Counted from the stretch's first letter, positions 19,856 to 29,357 are shown. The stretch: 64,000 bases of DNA from Undibacterium sp. KW1 (GCF_009937955.1 NZ_AP018439.1:5580001-5644000), one strand, 5' to 3'. Numbers and translations: made by a program. The notes: generated from the sequence alone by a model not told the origin.

Positions 19856-20428
19856 TCAACAAGGTAAAACCAGTTCAGCTTCTGTTCTTGCTGATGGTCG
19901 CAAAAAACTCAGGCTATCAAGCAGGAGCTGCACACCATCTTCTACCCTTTGCTGTATCGCCGTATCCAGCTGCAGACCATGCAGCTCTGACCAGCTCACT
20001 TGTGCATCTGTCGCATAAATACTGGGCAGGACATGCCGGGCGGACAGGGACGCAAGTACCGGGCGCAAGCCATAATCAAGTGCCAGCATATGTGACTGGC
20101 TGCCGCCGGTCGCGAGAGGTAATACCAGCTTACCGGCGAGACCATCCTGCGGCAGGATATCCAGAAAACTTTTCAGCAAACCACTGTAGGCCGCTTTGTA
20201 GATGGGCGTAGCGATGACTATGGCATCCGCCTTTGCCAGCAGGCTTTTGGCTGCCGACAATTCAGGATCAGAAAAGTCGGCATGCATCAAAGCCTGAGCA
20301 GGCAAGTCCCTGACATGCAGACTGCTGGTACGCTGCCCCAGTTCATTGAGCTTGATACCCACGTGATTCAGCAGTCTGGCTGAACGTGAGGGGGAAGACG
20401 GGCTTCCCGATAGCAGTAAGATGCGCAT
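19856..20428 (-). CDS. ssuE: NADPH-dependent FMN reductase
   Basis: This enzyme supplies reduced FMN to the SsuD monooxygenase. The 190-residue flavodoxin-like protein begins with the phosphate-binding loop LLLSGSPSSPSRSARLL and has the family block ATPIYKAAYSGLLKSFLDILPQDGLAGKLVLPLATGGS. Length and motifs fit SsuE. It lies between sbp and the ssuA genes on the same strand. Confidence 0.94.
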   Translation of the reverse strand: MRILLLSGSPSSPSRSARLLNHVGIKLNELGQRTSSLHVRDLPAQALMHADFSDPELSAAKSLLAKADAIVIATPIYKAAYSGLLKSFLDILPQDGLAGKLVLPLATGGSQSHMLALDYGLRPVLASLSARHVLPSIYATDAQVSWSELHGLQLDTAIQQRVEDGVQLLLDSLSFLRPSARTEAELVLPC

Positions 20429-20455
20429 GTTCTTGCCTCCGGTTTTTACTAAAGC

Positions 20456-21466
20456 TTATTTTTTGCCTGGCTGATAGATCTGATCAAAGATACCGCCGTC
20501 AGCAAAATGCTCTTTTTGCGCCTTGGTCCAGCCACCGAAAGTGTCATCTATCGTAAACAGTTTCACTTTAGGGAATTGCGCTGCATATTTTTTCGAGGCT
20601 TTTTCTGTAGTAGGACGATAGTAGTGCTTGGCTATCGTGTCCTGACCTTCATCGGTATACAGATAGTTCAGATAAGCTTCTGCCACTTTGCGGGTGCCAC
20701 GGCGGTCAGCTACTTTATCAACAACAGCGACCGAAGGTTCGGCCAGAATACTGGTCGATGGGGCAACAATTTCCACCTTGTCCGGGCCCAGTTCCTTGAT
20801 CGCCAGCAGGGCTTCGTTTTCCCATGCCAGCAAGACATCGCCTATGCCACGTTCAACAAAAGTCGTGGTGGCACCACGTGCGCCAGAATCCAGCACCGGC
20901 ACGTTCTTATACAGCTTGGACAAAAACTCTTTTGCCGTCGCTTCGCTGCCACCTGGCAGTTTCAGGGCATAACCCCAGGCTGCCAGATGGTTCCAGCGTG
21001 CACCACCTGAAGTTTTTGGATTAGGCGTGATCACGGCTACGCCAGGCTTGACGATATCTGCCCAGTCCTTGATGCCTTTTGGATTACCCTTGCGTACCAG
21101 GAATACGATGGTAGAAGAATAAGGCGAGGCATTGTGCGGCAAGCGTTTTTGCCAGGCTTTGTCGAGCAAGCCTTTTTCAGCCAGCGCATCAGTGTCATAA
21201 GCCAGTGCCAGCGTGACCACGTCAGCATCGAGACCATCAATCACTGCACGCGCCTGTTTGCCAGAGCCGCCATGCGATTGTTTGATGGTGACATTGTCAC
21301 CGGTTTTGGCTTTCCATTGCTTGGCAAAAGCCTGGTTCACATCCTGATATAACTCACGGGTAGGGTCATAGGAAACATTGAGCAGGTTGATGTCTGCCGC
21401 TACTGCGCCAAATGATGCAAAACTTGCTACGATGCTTGTTGCGAGGATTATCTTTTTGATCGTCAT
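20456..21466 (-). CDS. sbp: Periplasmic sulfate-binding protein
   Basis: This is a 336-residue binding protein with a signal peptide (cleavage about AVAA|DINLL). It has the conserved blocks [66 protein letters not shown] and LLAWENEA of Sbp. It binds sulfate for the CysTWA importer encoded 7 kb downstream on the same strand. It is the first gene of the minus-strand sulfur run and has a candidate regulatory motif 55-72 bases upstream. Confidence 0.95.
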   Translation of the reverse strand: MTIKKIILATSIVASFASFGAVAADINLLNVSYDPTRELYQDVNQAFAKQWKAKTGDNVTIKQSHGGSGKQARAVIDGLDADVVTLALAYDTDALAEKGLLDKAWQKRLPHNASPYSSTIVFLVRKGNPKGIKDWADIVKPGVAVITPNPKTSGGARWNHLAAWGYALKLPGGSEATAKEFLSKLYKNVPVLDSGARGATTTFVERGIGDVLLAWENEALLAIKELGPDKVEIVAPSTSILAEPSVAVVDKVADRRGTRKVAEAYLNYLYTDEGQDTIAKHYYRPTTEKASKKYAAQFPKVKLFTIDDTFGGWTKAQKEHFADGGIFDQIYQPGKK

Positions 21467-21777
21467 CTCTAAGTCCAGGGAAGTAATAATTTTTATGAGG
21501 AGTACAGGATAAAACGGCTCTATATAAATTAAAACGAAGTGTTTCGATGTTTTATATGTGTTTTTGGTATATGGTGCTCATCATGATGAAGACCGAAAAG
21601 CTCAACACGGAATGAGCACAGAGGCACAAAGCGAAAGCTGAATTAAGTTATATATCACTTGCACCTGTTTCTTTTATTGAAACAATCATCACTAGCGCTC
21701 ATTAAACACTTGTTCTCCAAGCTATTTATTTCCTCAGGACTGAGCTAAGATGACATTCTCTTTTTCAGGAGTTAGTC
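21467..21777. other. Divergent intergenic region, sbp and glutathione peroxidase
   Basis: These 311 bases must hold the promoters of both divergent genes. An AT-rich stretch at 21521-21560 contains the sequence shared with the cysT upstream region and a small palindrome, CGAAGTGTTTCG (21534-21545). At 21613-21630 there is the string CACAGAGGCACAAAGCGAAAG, a relative of the repeats near 8000 and 24280. No open reading frame was seen. Confidence 0.5.
21521..21538 (-). promoter_or_regulatory. Candidate sulfur-regulon site upstream of sbp
   Basis: On the plus strand this reads TATATAAATTAAAACGAA. Its two halves, TATATA and AAAACGAA, recur with shorter spacing upstream of cysT. It is a candidate CysB-linked promoter element; no experimental or alignment support is available. 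Confidence 0.35.
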
Positions 21778-22347
21778 ATGCTGCGACGCACACCAATTCA
21801 AGTTGCTGTTTTTCTGGGTTTGATTACTTGCTCATTGGGAGCGTGGGCTGATACCGGTGATGCCTGCCCGGCCGTGCTGAACCACAAATTCAAGCGCCTG
21901 CAAGATGAAGCGCCGCAAGACCTTTGCCAGTACAAGGGCAAGGTGGCACTGGTGGTCAACACTGCCAGTTATTGTGGTTTTACCAAGCAATATCAAGGTC
22001 TAGAAGCGATGTCGGCCAAGTACGCCGACAAGGGCCTGGTGGTGCTCGGTTTTCCATCGAATGATTTTGGCAAGCAGGAACCGGGCAATGACAAGCAGAT
22101 TGCTGATTTTTGCTTTAATACCTATGGCGTGAAATTCCCGATGTTCAGCAAGTCTTCTGTCATGGGCAAGGATGTCAATCCCATGTATGCGCAGTTAATC
22201 AAGGCGACCGGCACGACACCAAAATGGAATTTTTATAAATACCTGATAGACCGCAAAGGCAATGTCGTTGCGGCCTACTCCAGCGTGACCACGCCAGACG
22301 ACAAGAAACTGGTCGCCGATGTAGAAAAGGCACTGTCCGCACAGTAA
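21778..22347 (+). CDS. Periplasmic glutathione peroxidase family protein
   Basis: This is a thiol peroxidase of 189 residues with a signal peptide (cleavage near GAWA|DTG), so it acts in the periplasm. The active-site block VNTASYCGFTKQY has a catalytic cysteine at 66 (not selenocysteine); the partner residues appear as Gln in GKQEPG and Trp in PKWNF. Most homologues of this exported type probably use thioredoxin-like reductants or glutathione; which one is not visible. The start has TCAGGAG upstream. The gene is divergent from sbp. Confidence 0.92.
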   Translation: MLRRTPIQVAVFLGLITCSLGAWADTGDACPAVLNHKFKRLQDEAPQDLCQYKGKVALVVNTASYCGFTKQYQGLEAMSAKYADKGLVVLGFPSNDFGKQEPGNDKQIADFCFNTYGVKFPMFSKSSVMGKDVNPMYAQLIKATGTTPKWNFYKYLIDRKGNVVAAYSSVTTPDDKKLVADVEKALSAQ

Positions 22348-22364
22348 CTCCTGCAAATTGATCC

Positions 22365-23162
22365 CTATAAAAGCTTGGGCACATGGCCCAACTGACGTGA
22401 TATAGCACTGGCACTGGCGCGCAAAGCCTGTGCCAGTTCGCCATTCCAGTCTGTATCAAAACTGCCCTTGGGGCCGGTGGCAGTAATCACCAGGCTCAGT
22501 GCCTGGGCATGATTGAAGACCGGTGCGCTGAGGGCATTGATGCCCGGTATCGGCAAACCCTGCGCCCTTGCCAGCCCCTGCTCTCTTACCTCTGCCAATA
22601 CGCTGGCGATATCCTGAGGTTTCATCTGCACGCCAGCCTGCCCTATCACCAGCTCATCCCTGAGTTCCCTGGCGATCACCTTATCGACCAGCGCTTGCGG
22701 CAAGAAGGCAGAAAATACCAGACCTGTTGCCGTACCCAGCATGGACATGACCGAGCCCGCATGCATGTTCACGTGGATAGGGCGGCTGGATTCGGCGATA
22801 TACACCACGGTAGGACCATGGCTGCCCCACACCGCCAGCGCCACAGTCTGATCCGTGGCAGCAGCAAGGCGGGTGATCTCAGGTATCGCCAGCTTCACAG
22901 GTGACATTTGCTGCAGGCTGACCAGGCCCATCTGCAAGGCAAAGGGGCCTAACTGATAAGCGCCCGTTGCCGCATCCTGCTCGACCAGGCCGAGTTTGCC
23001 AAAGCTGACCAGATAAGCATGTGCCTTCGAGGCTGGCATGCCACTCTCACGCGCCAGATCACCCAGCGACATGGCGCGACCAGAGCTGACCAGGGCATTC
23101 AGGATCAGGCCACCGACCTCGATTGCGCCTATGCCGCGTCTTTCCTTGTTTTTCTCTGTCAT
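22365..23162 (-). CDS. IclR family transcriptional regulator
   Basis: This is a 265-residue regulator: an N-terminal winged helix (GIGAIEVGGLILNALVSSGRAMSLGDLARESGMPASKAHAYLVSF) and a C-terminal IclR effector domain (from about residue 85). The ATG at 23162 has AGAGG upstream and is preferred to a longer frame beginning at 23210. It is divergent from the metallo-hydrolase and FAD monooxygenase genes and most likely controls them in response to an aromatic or other small acid. Confidence 0.92.
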   Translation of the reverse strand: MTEKNKERRGIGAIEVGGLILNALVSSGRAMSLGDLARESGMPASKAHAYLVSFGKLGLVEQDAATGAYQLGPFALQMGLVSLQQMSPVKLAIPEITRLAAATDQTVALAVWGSHGPTVVYIAESSRPIHVNMHAGSVMSMLGTATGLVFSAFLPQALVDKVIARELRDELVIGQAGVQMKPQDIASVLAEVREQGLARAQGLPIPGINALSAPVFNHAQALSLVITATGPKGSFDTDWNGELAQALRASASAISRQLGHVPKLL

Positions 23163-23292
23163 GGCTGCCTCTTGATTAATGGGAATCCATTTTACTATTA
23201 ACAAATGCATTTACAAATAACGAATTAATGCTTATTCTTATCCGATAGCATCTCCTTTATCTTGAGTACAACACATCTCAAAGGTTATCCCC

Positions 23293-24255
23293 ATGAGCAC
23301 CAAGCAATTTGCCTCCCACGCTGACCTGGAAGAAAAGAAAGTCAGCTTCCAGCAATTATCCGAACATGCCTACGCCTACACGGCTGAAGGTGACCCGAAT
23401 ACCGGTATCATCATCGGTGACGATGCTGTCATGGTCATCGATACCCAGGCCACGCCCATCATGGCGCAGGATGTGGTGCGCCGTATCCGCGAAGTCACTG
23501 ACAAGCCGATTAAGTATGTCGTGATGTCACACTACCATGCGGTGCGCGTACTTGGCGCCAGCGGCTATGTAGCCGAGGGTCTGGAGCACATCATCGCCAG
23601 CCGCGATACTTATGACCTCATCGTTGAACGTGGTGATGCCGACATGAAGAGTGAGATAGGCCGTTTCCCGCGCCTGTTCCGTAATGTTGAAAGCGTGCCT
23701 GGCCTGACCTGGCCGACGATTACCTTCAAGGGTGAAATGTCGATCTGGCTGGGCAAGCTGGAAGTGAAGCTCATGCAGGTAGGCCGCGGCCATACCAAGG
23801 GCGATACCATCGTCTGGCTGCCACAGGAAAAAGTCTTGTTCTCTGGTGACCTTGTTGAATTTGGTGCGACACCGTATGCGGGCGACGCCTATTATTCAGA
23901 CTGGCCAAAAACTCTCTCCAATCTGGAAGCGATGAAAGCCGAGAAACTGGTACCAGGCCGCGGCGCTGCGCTGACTACTCCTGAACTGGTGGCAGCGGGT
24001 CTTAGTGAAACCCGTTCTTTCATCAGCGATCTGTTTGCCAGCGTCAAGGCGGGGCAACAACAACAGCATGACCTCAATACCATATACAAAAATACTTATG
24101 CCGCTTTGAAGCCCAAGTATGGCCACTGGGTGATATTTGATCATTGCCTGCCATTTGATGTGACGCGGGCTTTTGATGAGGCATCTGGACATGTTGATCC
24201 GCGCGTGTGGACGGCGGAGCGGGATGTGGAGATGTGGAAGAGTTTGGAGGGGTAA
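23293..24255 (+). CDS. MBL-fold metallo-hydrolase with altered metal motif
   Basis: This 320-residue metallo-beta-lactamase-fold protein has SHYHAVR at residues 79-85 where active family members carry HxHxDH, so the usual Asp and third His are replaced by Val and Arg. Later ligand positions look kept: GRGHTKGD, FSGDLVEFG and FDHCLP. Metal content and activity may therefore differ. It is the first gene of a plus-strand set with an FAD monooxygenase and a DUF2783 protein. That trio recurs in Burkholderiales and probably degrades a hydroxylated or ester-type substrate, but the substrate is not known to me. Confidence 0.85.
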   Translation: MSTKQFASHADLEEKKVSFQQLSEHAYAYTAEGDPNTGIIIGDDAVMVIDTQATPIMAQDVVRRIREVTDKPIKYVVMSHYHAVRVLGASGYVAEGLEHIIASRDTYDLIVERGDADMKSEIGRFPRLFRNVESVPGLTWPTITFKGEMSIWLGKLEVKLMQVGRGHTKGDTIVWLPQEKVLFSGDLVEFGATPYAGDAYYSDWPKTLSNLEAMKAEKLVPGRGAALTTPELVAAGLSETRSFISDLFASVKAGQQQQHDLNTIYKNTYAALKPKYGHWVIFDHCLPFDVTRAFDEASGHVDPRVWTAERDVEMWKSLEG

Positions 24256-24382
24256 TTTTACGAACATCAAGACCTCTCAACATAGAGGCACAGAGACCCT
24301 GAGAAATCCTTTTCTTATTGTCACTGATCATGCATCTCTGTGTCTTTTGCTTTCGCTCTAATCGGGTCGCAGGAGTCGCATT
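24256..24382. repeat. Intergenic inverted repeat with CACAGAG motif
   Basis: The spacer between the metallo-hydrolase and monooxygenase genes contains GAGGCACAGAGA near 24285-24296 and TCTCTGTGTC near 24334-24345, which can pair as a long hairpin. CACAGAGGCAC-like strings also occur near 8001 and 21613. The 3' end carries the ribosome-binding site CAGGAG for the next gene. Confidence 0.45.
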
Positions 24383-26068
24383 TTGCTTAGCACTTATCAA
24401 TATCAAAAATTCCCTTTCGTGACCCCAGCGGAGTTGCAGACCAGGGAAATCACACGCCGCAAAGTTGTGATAGTCGGTGCTGGCCCTGTAGGTCTGGCGG
24501 CGGCAATAGATTGCAAGCTGCAGGGGCTGGATGTGCTGGTGGTCGATGATGATGACACGGTCTCGGTAGGTTCACGCGGGCTGTGCTATGCCAAGCGTAC
24601 ACTGGAGATACTCGACAGGCTAGGCGTTGCCTCGGCTGTGCGTGCCAAGGGTGTGGAGTGGAATGTTGGGCGTACTTTCTTTCGCAAGGAAGAAGTATTC
24701 AATTTCAACCTCTTGCCAGCGCCTGATCACAAACATCCGGGCATGGTGAATCTGCAGCAATATTATCTGGAAGATTTTCTGGTACAGCGGGCGATGGAAC
24801 TCGGCATAGAGTTGCGCTGGAAAAGCCGTGTCACTGCGATTGAGCAAGGCGATGATTTTTCCACCTTGCAGATAAACACACCAGAGGGAGATTATAGTCT
24901 GCAGGCCGACTGGCTGATCGCCTGCGACGGCGCACGCAGCCCCTTGCGCCAGATGCTGGGGCTGGAAGTGGAAGGTAAGGTGTTCATGGACAGATTCCTG
25001 ATTGCAGATGTCGTCATGAAAGCTGACTTTCCAGCAGAGCGCTGGTTCTGGTTTGACCCACCGTTCCATCCCAATCAATCAGTACTGTTGCACCGCGAAG
25101 CCGACAATGTCTGGCGTATAGACTTTCAACTGGGCTGGAATGCTGATCCGGTGGAAGAGCGCAAACCCGAAAACGTGATACCGCGCATCAAGGCGATGCT
25201 CGGTGACGACAGGGAATTTGAACTTGAATGGGTCAGTGTGTATACCTTCCAGTGCCGGCGCATGGAAAAATTCCGTCATGGCCGAGTGCTGTTTGCTGGC
25301 GATGCCGCACATCAAGTTTCACCCTTTGGCGCACGCGGCGCCAATTCCGGCATTCAGGATGCAGATAATCTGGTGTGGAAACTCAAGCTGGTCGTTGATG
25401 GCAAAGCACCAGACAGCCTGCTTGATACATATTCCGATGAACGCGTATTTGCAGCGGATGAGAACTTGCTCAATTCGACGCGCTCTACTGATTTCATCAC
25501 ACCCAAAAGTGCCATCAGCAAATGTTTTCGCAATGCCGTATTGAGCCTGGCACAGGAACATGTGTTTGCGCGCAAACTGGTCAATTCCGGGCGATTGTCT
25601 GTACCTGCTATTTTGTCTGAATCGAATTTGAATACAGAAGACAGCAAAGACTTCGATACAGCTCTGCAGCCTGGTGCGCCATTTGAAGATGGGCCAGTCA
25701 TTGATCAACACAAATCAGGTTTCCTGATCGATTATTTGCGACCAGTTTTTCATGGTCTGTATTTTTGCGATGCTGTATCTGACATTCCTGATGCACATCT
25801 GACAGCGATCAAGGCTTTAGAGCAAGAAGCAATTCCAGTAAGTACGCTCATCATCAGCAAACAGGAAGACACCCTTGATGACCACTTAACACTGACCGAT
25901 ATCAAAGGCCTATTGCACCAGCGTTATGGTGCGGGCAATAGCAGCTATCACTTGCTCAGGCCTGACCAGCACCTGACTGCACGCTGGCAACAATTTGAAC
26001 TTAATCTGGTGCGCCAGGCAGTACAAACTGCCTGCGGCAATTCATCAGGAGTGGCATCATGCCTTTGA
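24383..26068 (+). CDS. FAD-dependent aromatic monooxygenase (MhpA/PheA-like)
   Basis: This is a 561-residue flavoprotein monooxygenase. The N-terminal dinucleotide fold has VVIVGAGPVGLAAAIDCKLQGLDVLVVDDD near residues 29-58, and the second FAD motif RVLFAGDAAHQVSPFGARGANSGIQDADNL lies near 295-325, as in phenol-type hydroxylases. The start is a TTG with AGGAG eight bases upstream. The C-terminal part is a thioredoxin-like extension usual in this family. It lies between the metallo-hydrolase and DUF2783 genes and overlaps the latter by ten bases. The likely substrate is a hydroxylated aromatic acid, by family analogy only. Confidence 0.88.
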   Translation: MLSTYQYQKFPFVTPAELQTREITRRKVVIVGAGPVGLAAAIDCKLQGLDVLVVDDDDTVSVGSRGLCYAKRTLEILDRLGVASAVRAKGVEWNVGRTFFRKEEVFNFNLLPAPDHKHPGMVNLQQYYLEDFLVQRAMELGIELRWKSRVTAIEQGDDFSTLQINTPEGDYSLQADWLIACDGARSPLRQMLGLEVEGKVFMDRFLIADVVMKADFPAERWFWFDPPFHPNQSVLLHREADNVWRIDFQLGWNADPVEERKPENVIPRIKAMLGDDREFELEWVSVYTFQCRRMEKFRHGRVLFAGDAAHQVSPFGARGANSGIQDADNLVWKLKLVVDGKAPDSLLDTYSDERVFAADENLLNSTRSTDFITPKSAISKCFRNAVLSLAQEHVFARKLVNSGRLSVPAILSESNLNTEDSKDFDTALQPGAPFEDGPVIDQHKSGFLIDYLRPVFHGLYFCDAVSDIPDAHLTAIKALEQEAIPVSTLIISKQEDTLDDHLTLTDIKGLLHQRYGAGNSSYHLLRPDQHLTARWQQFELNLVRQAVQTACGNSSGVASCL

Positions 26069-26292
26069 ACCTGCAAGCCAATTTCCATTACCCTGATAAA
26101 TCAGCACAACGCGATTACAGTGCAGGCGATGATTTTTATCAGCTACTGATAGACAGCCATCGTGACCTCAGCGATGAAGCCAGTGCTGCACTGAATGCAC
26201 GATTGATCTTGCTGCTAGCAAATCACATCGGTGACATCAGTGTCTTGCAGGAAGCCTTGCGCCTCGCTGCAACAAAACAAGAATCGGCTTGA
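26059..26292 (+). CDS. DUF2783 domain protein
   Basis: This is a 77-residue acidic helical protein (DDFYQLLIDSHRDLSDEASAALNARLILLLANHIGD) matching the DUF2783 pattern. Proteins of this family are usually encoded next to an FAD monooxygenase, as here, where the reading frames overlap by ten bases. It may be a small partner subunit; no biochemical role is known to me. Confidence 0.8.
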   Translation: MPLNLQANFHYPDKSAQRDYSAGDDFYQLLIDSHRDLSDEASAALNARLILLLANHIGDISVLQEALRLAATKQESA

Positions 26293-26297
26293 GCAAC

Positions 26298-26918
26298 TTA
26301 AGCCTTCCTCGCTTCATTCGACAAAAACCCACCTATGGTCGCATGCACCATGGCATCAACGATTTGCTCATGCGTCAGGCGCTTGTCGCGCAATAAAAAC
26401 TCCATGGTCGGATCGCAGGCGCGTGAATACAGGGTATAGACCAGCACATCATCCGGCACCAGCGGCGTTAAAGCGCCCTGCTTTCTAGCCTCTGCTACCA
26501 GTGCGTAAAAGCGCTTGTTAACACGCAAGGCCACCATCACGTATTCAAGGTTCAGCATCAGGCTACGCTGCAAGGCCAGGCTGGTTGATGGCAGATGTGG
26601 TACACCACCTTGCAGGCGCAATCTTAAAGACCAGGCCAGGATATGCCTGATCTTGTCTATTGCAGGCATGTCTGCCGCCAGGGTATCAAGCTCAGCCTGG
26701 GTCGCCTTCAGCAGTCGCGTCATGGCTGCCGCTGCCAGCTTTTCCTTGGAAGAAAAGTGCTTGTACAGGCTGCCCTTGGCGATGCCCACCGCATCGGCAA
26801 CATCATCCATGGTCATCAAGTCATAGCCTTTTTCTGACAAAAGGCGATTGACGGCATCAATGATGGCTTCTTCCCGCGCATCAAACTGTTGTTTTTTAAA
26901 GGGAATCCGGATTTCCAT
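26298..26918 (-). CDS. TetR family transcriptional regulator
   Basis: This is a 206-residue repressor. The N-terminal helix-turn-helix domain is clear (AREEAIIDAVNRLLSEKGYDLMTMDDVADAVGIAKGSLYKHFSSKEKLAAAAM), followed by a variable ligand domain. It is convergent with the DUF2783 gene and divergent from the lipid operon at 27250. A perfect 22 bp palindrome just upstream of its start is the probable operator, which implies autoregulation and perhaps control of the lipid operon. Confidence 0.93.
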   Translation of the reverse strand: MEIRIPFKKQQFDAREEAIIDAVNRLLSEKGYDLMTMDDVADAVGIAKGSLYKHFSSKEKLAAAAMTRLLKATQAELDTLAADMPAIDKIRHILAWSLRLRLQGGVPHLPSTSLALQRSLMLNLEYVMVALRVNKRFYALVAEARKQGALTPLVPDDVLVYTLYSRACDPTMEFLLRDKRLTHEQIVDAMVHATIGGFLSNEARKA

Positions 26919-27249
26919 TATTTTTTCTGCACAAATAAAAACTTTGTAGTATATTTTGTGACTGATCAGTCACAAATTGAAATTCATAGTCACATTCTAA
27001 CTGAGCACAGTTTTTTTACCAGCGATTTTTCTTGCTCTGCCGCTGGGGCATTGAGTAAAGAGGATGAAACGGACATGGAGCAGGATTGAATCCAAACAGG
27101 CGGGTTTTGCGTATGTATAAACAAGTACGTCAGGCAGGGCGATGCATGCACACATCACGCACGCCTCTGAAAAGCACCATTTCTACAACAGATGTATTGT
27201 TTAACATTTTTATTTACTCTTATTTATTAATCATCAGCATAATCAGATT
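26919..27249. other. Divergent intergenic region, TetR and lipid operon
   Basis: These 331 bases hold the TetR operator palindrome and AT-rich sequence before the FAD oxidoreductase start (27209-27249). I saw no convincing sigma-E-type promoter. A short frame of 18 codons begins at 27064, but its ribosome-binding site is too close and I do not call it. Confidence 0.5.
26955..26976. promoter_or_regulatory. TetR-type operator palindrome
   Basis: This is a perfect 22 bp palindrome whose core is TGTGACTGATCAGTCACA. It lies 37-58 bases upstream of the tetR start, where such repressors bind to control their own promoter. The sequence shape (TGAC-N-GTCA halves around a centre) is typical of TetR/AcrR operators. 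Confidence 0.8.
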
Positions 27250-28551
27250 ATGAAAATCGCTGTCATCGGTTCCGGCATCTCCGGCCTGTCTTGCGCATAC
27301 GAGCTTTCTAAAGCAGGACATGAAATCAGCCTGTTTGAAGCCAATGATTATTTTGGCGGACATACTCATACCGTCGATGTCAGCCTGGAAGGCCAGACTT
27401 ATGGTGTTGATACAGGTTTCCTGGTGTTTAACCACAAGACCTATCCCAAGCTCGTCAACTTATTCAAGGAATTGGGCATCGCCACGGTTGCGACCGACAT
27501 GTCTTTTTCGGTCAAGATGCCGCTTGGCAAAAATGGCAGCCGTCTGCTGGAATGGGCAGGTGCCAATCTGGATACTGTATTCACTCAACGCCGCAATCTG
27601 CTGAACCCGGCCTTCATACGCATGTTGCGCGATATCCTGCGCTTCAATAAGCAGACAACTGCACTGGCAACAACACAGGAGCATCCATACTTCAAGCAGC
27701 CGCTGGGCAGCTTCTTGGATCAGAATGGCTATAGCAAAGAATTTCGCACCTGGTATTTGCTGCCCATGGCAGCCTGTATCTGGTCTTGCCCTACCGAGAC
27801 AATGATGGCATTTCCACTGTCGTCATTCGTCAATTTTTGCCATAACCACGGTTTGCTGCAAGTGAATGACAGGCCGCAATGGCAAACCGTCAAAGGCGGC
27901 GCAAGACAGTATGTAGAAAAGATCTTGCCGAGCATCGCACACAAGCATTTGCAAACCCCGGTTTTAAGCGTACGCGAAAAAGCAGCAGGGGCCATTGCGG
28001 TCAAGACGGAAGAAGGTACCCAGGTATTTGAGCATGTGGTTTTAGCCAGCCATAGCGACCAAAGCCTGAATTTGCTGGCGGATGCTGACCTGGACGAGCG
28101 TCAGATACTTTCATCCGTCAAATACCAGCCCAACCGGGCAGTGCTGCACACTGATGCCAGCGTACTACCGGAAAATAAAAAAGCCTGGTCAGCCTGGAAT
28201 TATCAAAGCGAAAGCGGCAGCGAACCGCGTGTCTGCGTACATTACCTGATTAATCAATTGCAGCCCCTGCCTTTCAAGACACCTGTCATCGTCACCCTGA
28301 ATCCAATTGTAGAACCAGCTGCAGACAGTATTATCAATAGCTTTGATTATTCCCACCCGGTCTTTGATGCAATGGCCATCAATGCACAAAACCAGCTGAC
28401 AAATATCCAGGGCAGGAGGAATATCTGGTTTGCCGGCGCCTGGACAGGCTATGGCTTCCATGAAGATGGCTTGAAGTCAGGTCTGCGCGTCGCGGAAACC
28501 ATACTCGCGCGAGCAGAAGCAGCCTACGAAAAAATGATACGTGCGGCATGA
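27250..28551 (+). CDS. FAD-dependent oxidoreductase (amine oxidase-like, COG2907)
   Basis: This 433-residue flavoprotein has the N-terminal FAD-binding motif KIAVIGSGISGLSCAYELSKAGHEISLFEAND and a C-terminal FAD block WFAGAWTGYGFHEDGLKSGLRVAE. It belongs to the NAD(P)-binding amine oxidase-like proteins encoded with CFA-like methyltransferases. It opens a compact operon and overlaps the DUF1365 gene by four bases. In Rhodobacter sphaeroides the comparable gene sits in a sigma-E/ChrR-controlled operon linked to modified (furan) fatty acids; that parallel is from memory. A role in lipid desaturation is inferred. Confidence 0.88.
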   Translation: MKIAVIGSGISGLSCAYELSKAGHEISLFEANDYFGGHTHTVDVSLEGQTYGVDTGFLVFNHKTYPKLVNLFKELGIATVATDMSFSVKMPLGKNGSRLLEWAGANLDTVFTQRRNLLNPAFIRMLRDILRFNKQTTALATTQEHPYFKQPLGSFLDQNGYSKEFRTWYLLPMAACIWSCPTETMMAFPLSSFVNFCHNHGLLQVNDRPQWQTVKGGARQYVEKILPSIAHKHLQTPVLSVREKAAGAIAVKTEEGTQVFEHVVLASHSDQSLNLLADADLDERQILSSVKYQPNRAVLHTDASVLPENKKAWSAWNYQSESGSEPRVCVHYLINQLQPLPFKTPVIVTLNPIVEPAADSIINSFDYSHPVFDAMAINAQNQLTNIQGRRNIWFAGAWTGYGFHEDGLKSGLRVAETILARAEAAYEKMIRAA

Positions 28552-29357
28552 ATACGCCTGCCATCAAATCTGCGGTCGTCTTGTGCACGGGCGAAGTCAT
28601 GCACAAGCGTTTGCGTCCGGCAAAAAATGCTTTTCGCTATGGCGTATTTTTTATCCGGGTACCTGTGCGTGACATCAATCATATGAGTACACCAACGCTG
28701 TTTTCTGTGAACCGGTTTAATGCCCTGTCTTTTCATGAACGTGATCATGGTGACGCCAGTCAGCCACTGGCGCAATGGATAGATGCTTTGCTGCAAAGTG
28801 AAGGTATTGCTGATGCCGATGGTGAGGTGTGGTTGCAATGCTTCCCGCGCGTGTTTGGCTATGTGTTTAATCCTGTGTCTTTCTGGTTTTGTCATCGCCA
28901 GAATGGCGAGCTGCGTGCGGTGGTGTGCGAGGTACGCAATACCTTTGGTGAAAAACATCTATACCTGTTGGAAAACGGCGGCAAGCTGGTCAATGGCGAA
29001 GAATTGCATGCCAGGAAAATTTTCCATGTTTCCCCTTTTTGCAAAGTCGAGGGCAACTATCGCTTCTGCTTCATGAAAGCTCAGCAAGACTTGCGCGGAC
29101 AAGCCGCACAACATTCGCTCATAAAACATCTGGCGCGTATCGATTACGAAGATGCAGAAGGCCCCTTATTGCTGACCAGTGTTTCTGGCCGCGAACAGGT
29201 GATGAGCAACATGCAAATCGCCAGAGTCATGCTGCGCTATCCCTTCATGACCTTGGGTGTCGTACTGCGTATCCATGTGCAGGCACTGCGCCTGTGGATC
29301 AAACGTGTGCCTTTTTTTTCCAAACCTATTCCTCCTACTGAAGAGTTAAGCCGATGA
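28548..29357 (+). CDS. DUF1365 family protein
   Basis: This is a 269-residue protein with the DUF1365 features: an early VMHKRLRPAKNAFRYGVFF block, the FNPVSFWFCH motif near residue 108, and EVRNTFGEKHLYLL. The family is almost always encoded between the FAD oxidoreductase and the CFA-like methyltransferase, as here, with ATGA overlaps on both sides. Its biochemical role is unknown; the conserved His and Asn residues suggest an enzyme or a lipid carrier. Confidence 0.9.
   Translation: MNTPAIKSAVVLCTGEVMHKRLRPAKNAFRYGVFFIRVPVRDINHMSTPTLFSVNRFNALSFHERDHGDASQPLAQWIDALLQSEGIADADGEVWLQCFPRVFGYVFNPVSFWFCHRQNGELRAVVCEVRNTFGEKHLYLLENGGKLVNGEELHARKIFHVSPFCKVEGNYRFCFMKAQQDLRGQAAQHSLIKHLARIDYEDAEGPLLLTSVSGREQVMSNMQIARVMLRYPFMTLGVVLRIHVQALRLWIKRVPFFSKPIPPTEELSR

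Noticed and set aside
27064..27120. Possible 18-codon leader peptide before the lipid operon
   Set aside because: The purine-rich stretch lies too close to the ATG to be a working ribosome-binding site, and no terminator or attenuator pairing follows.
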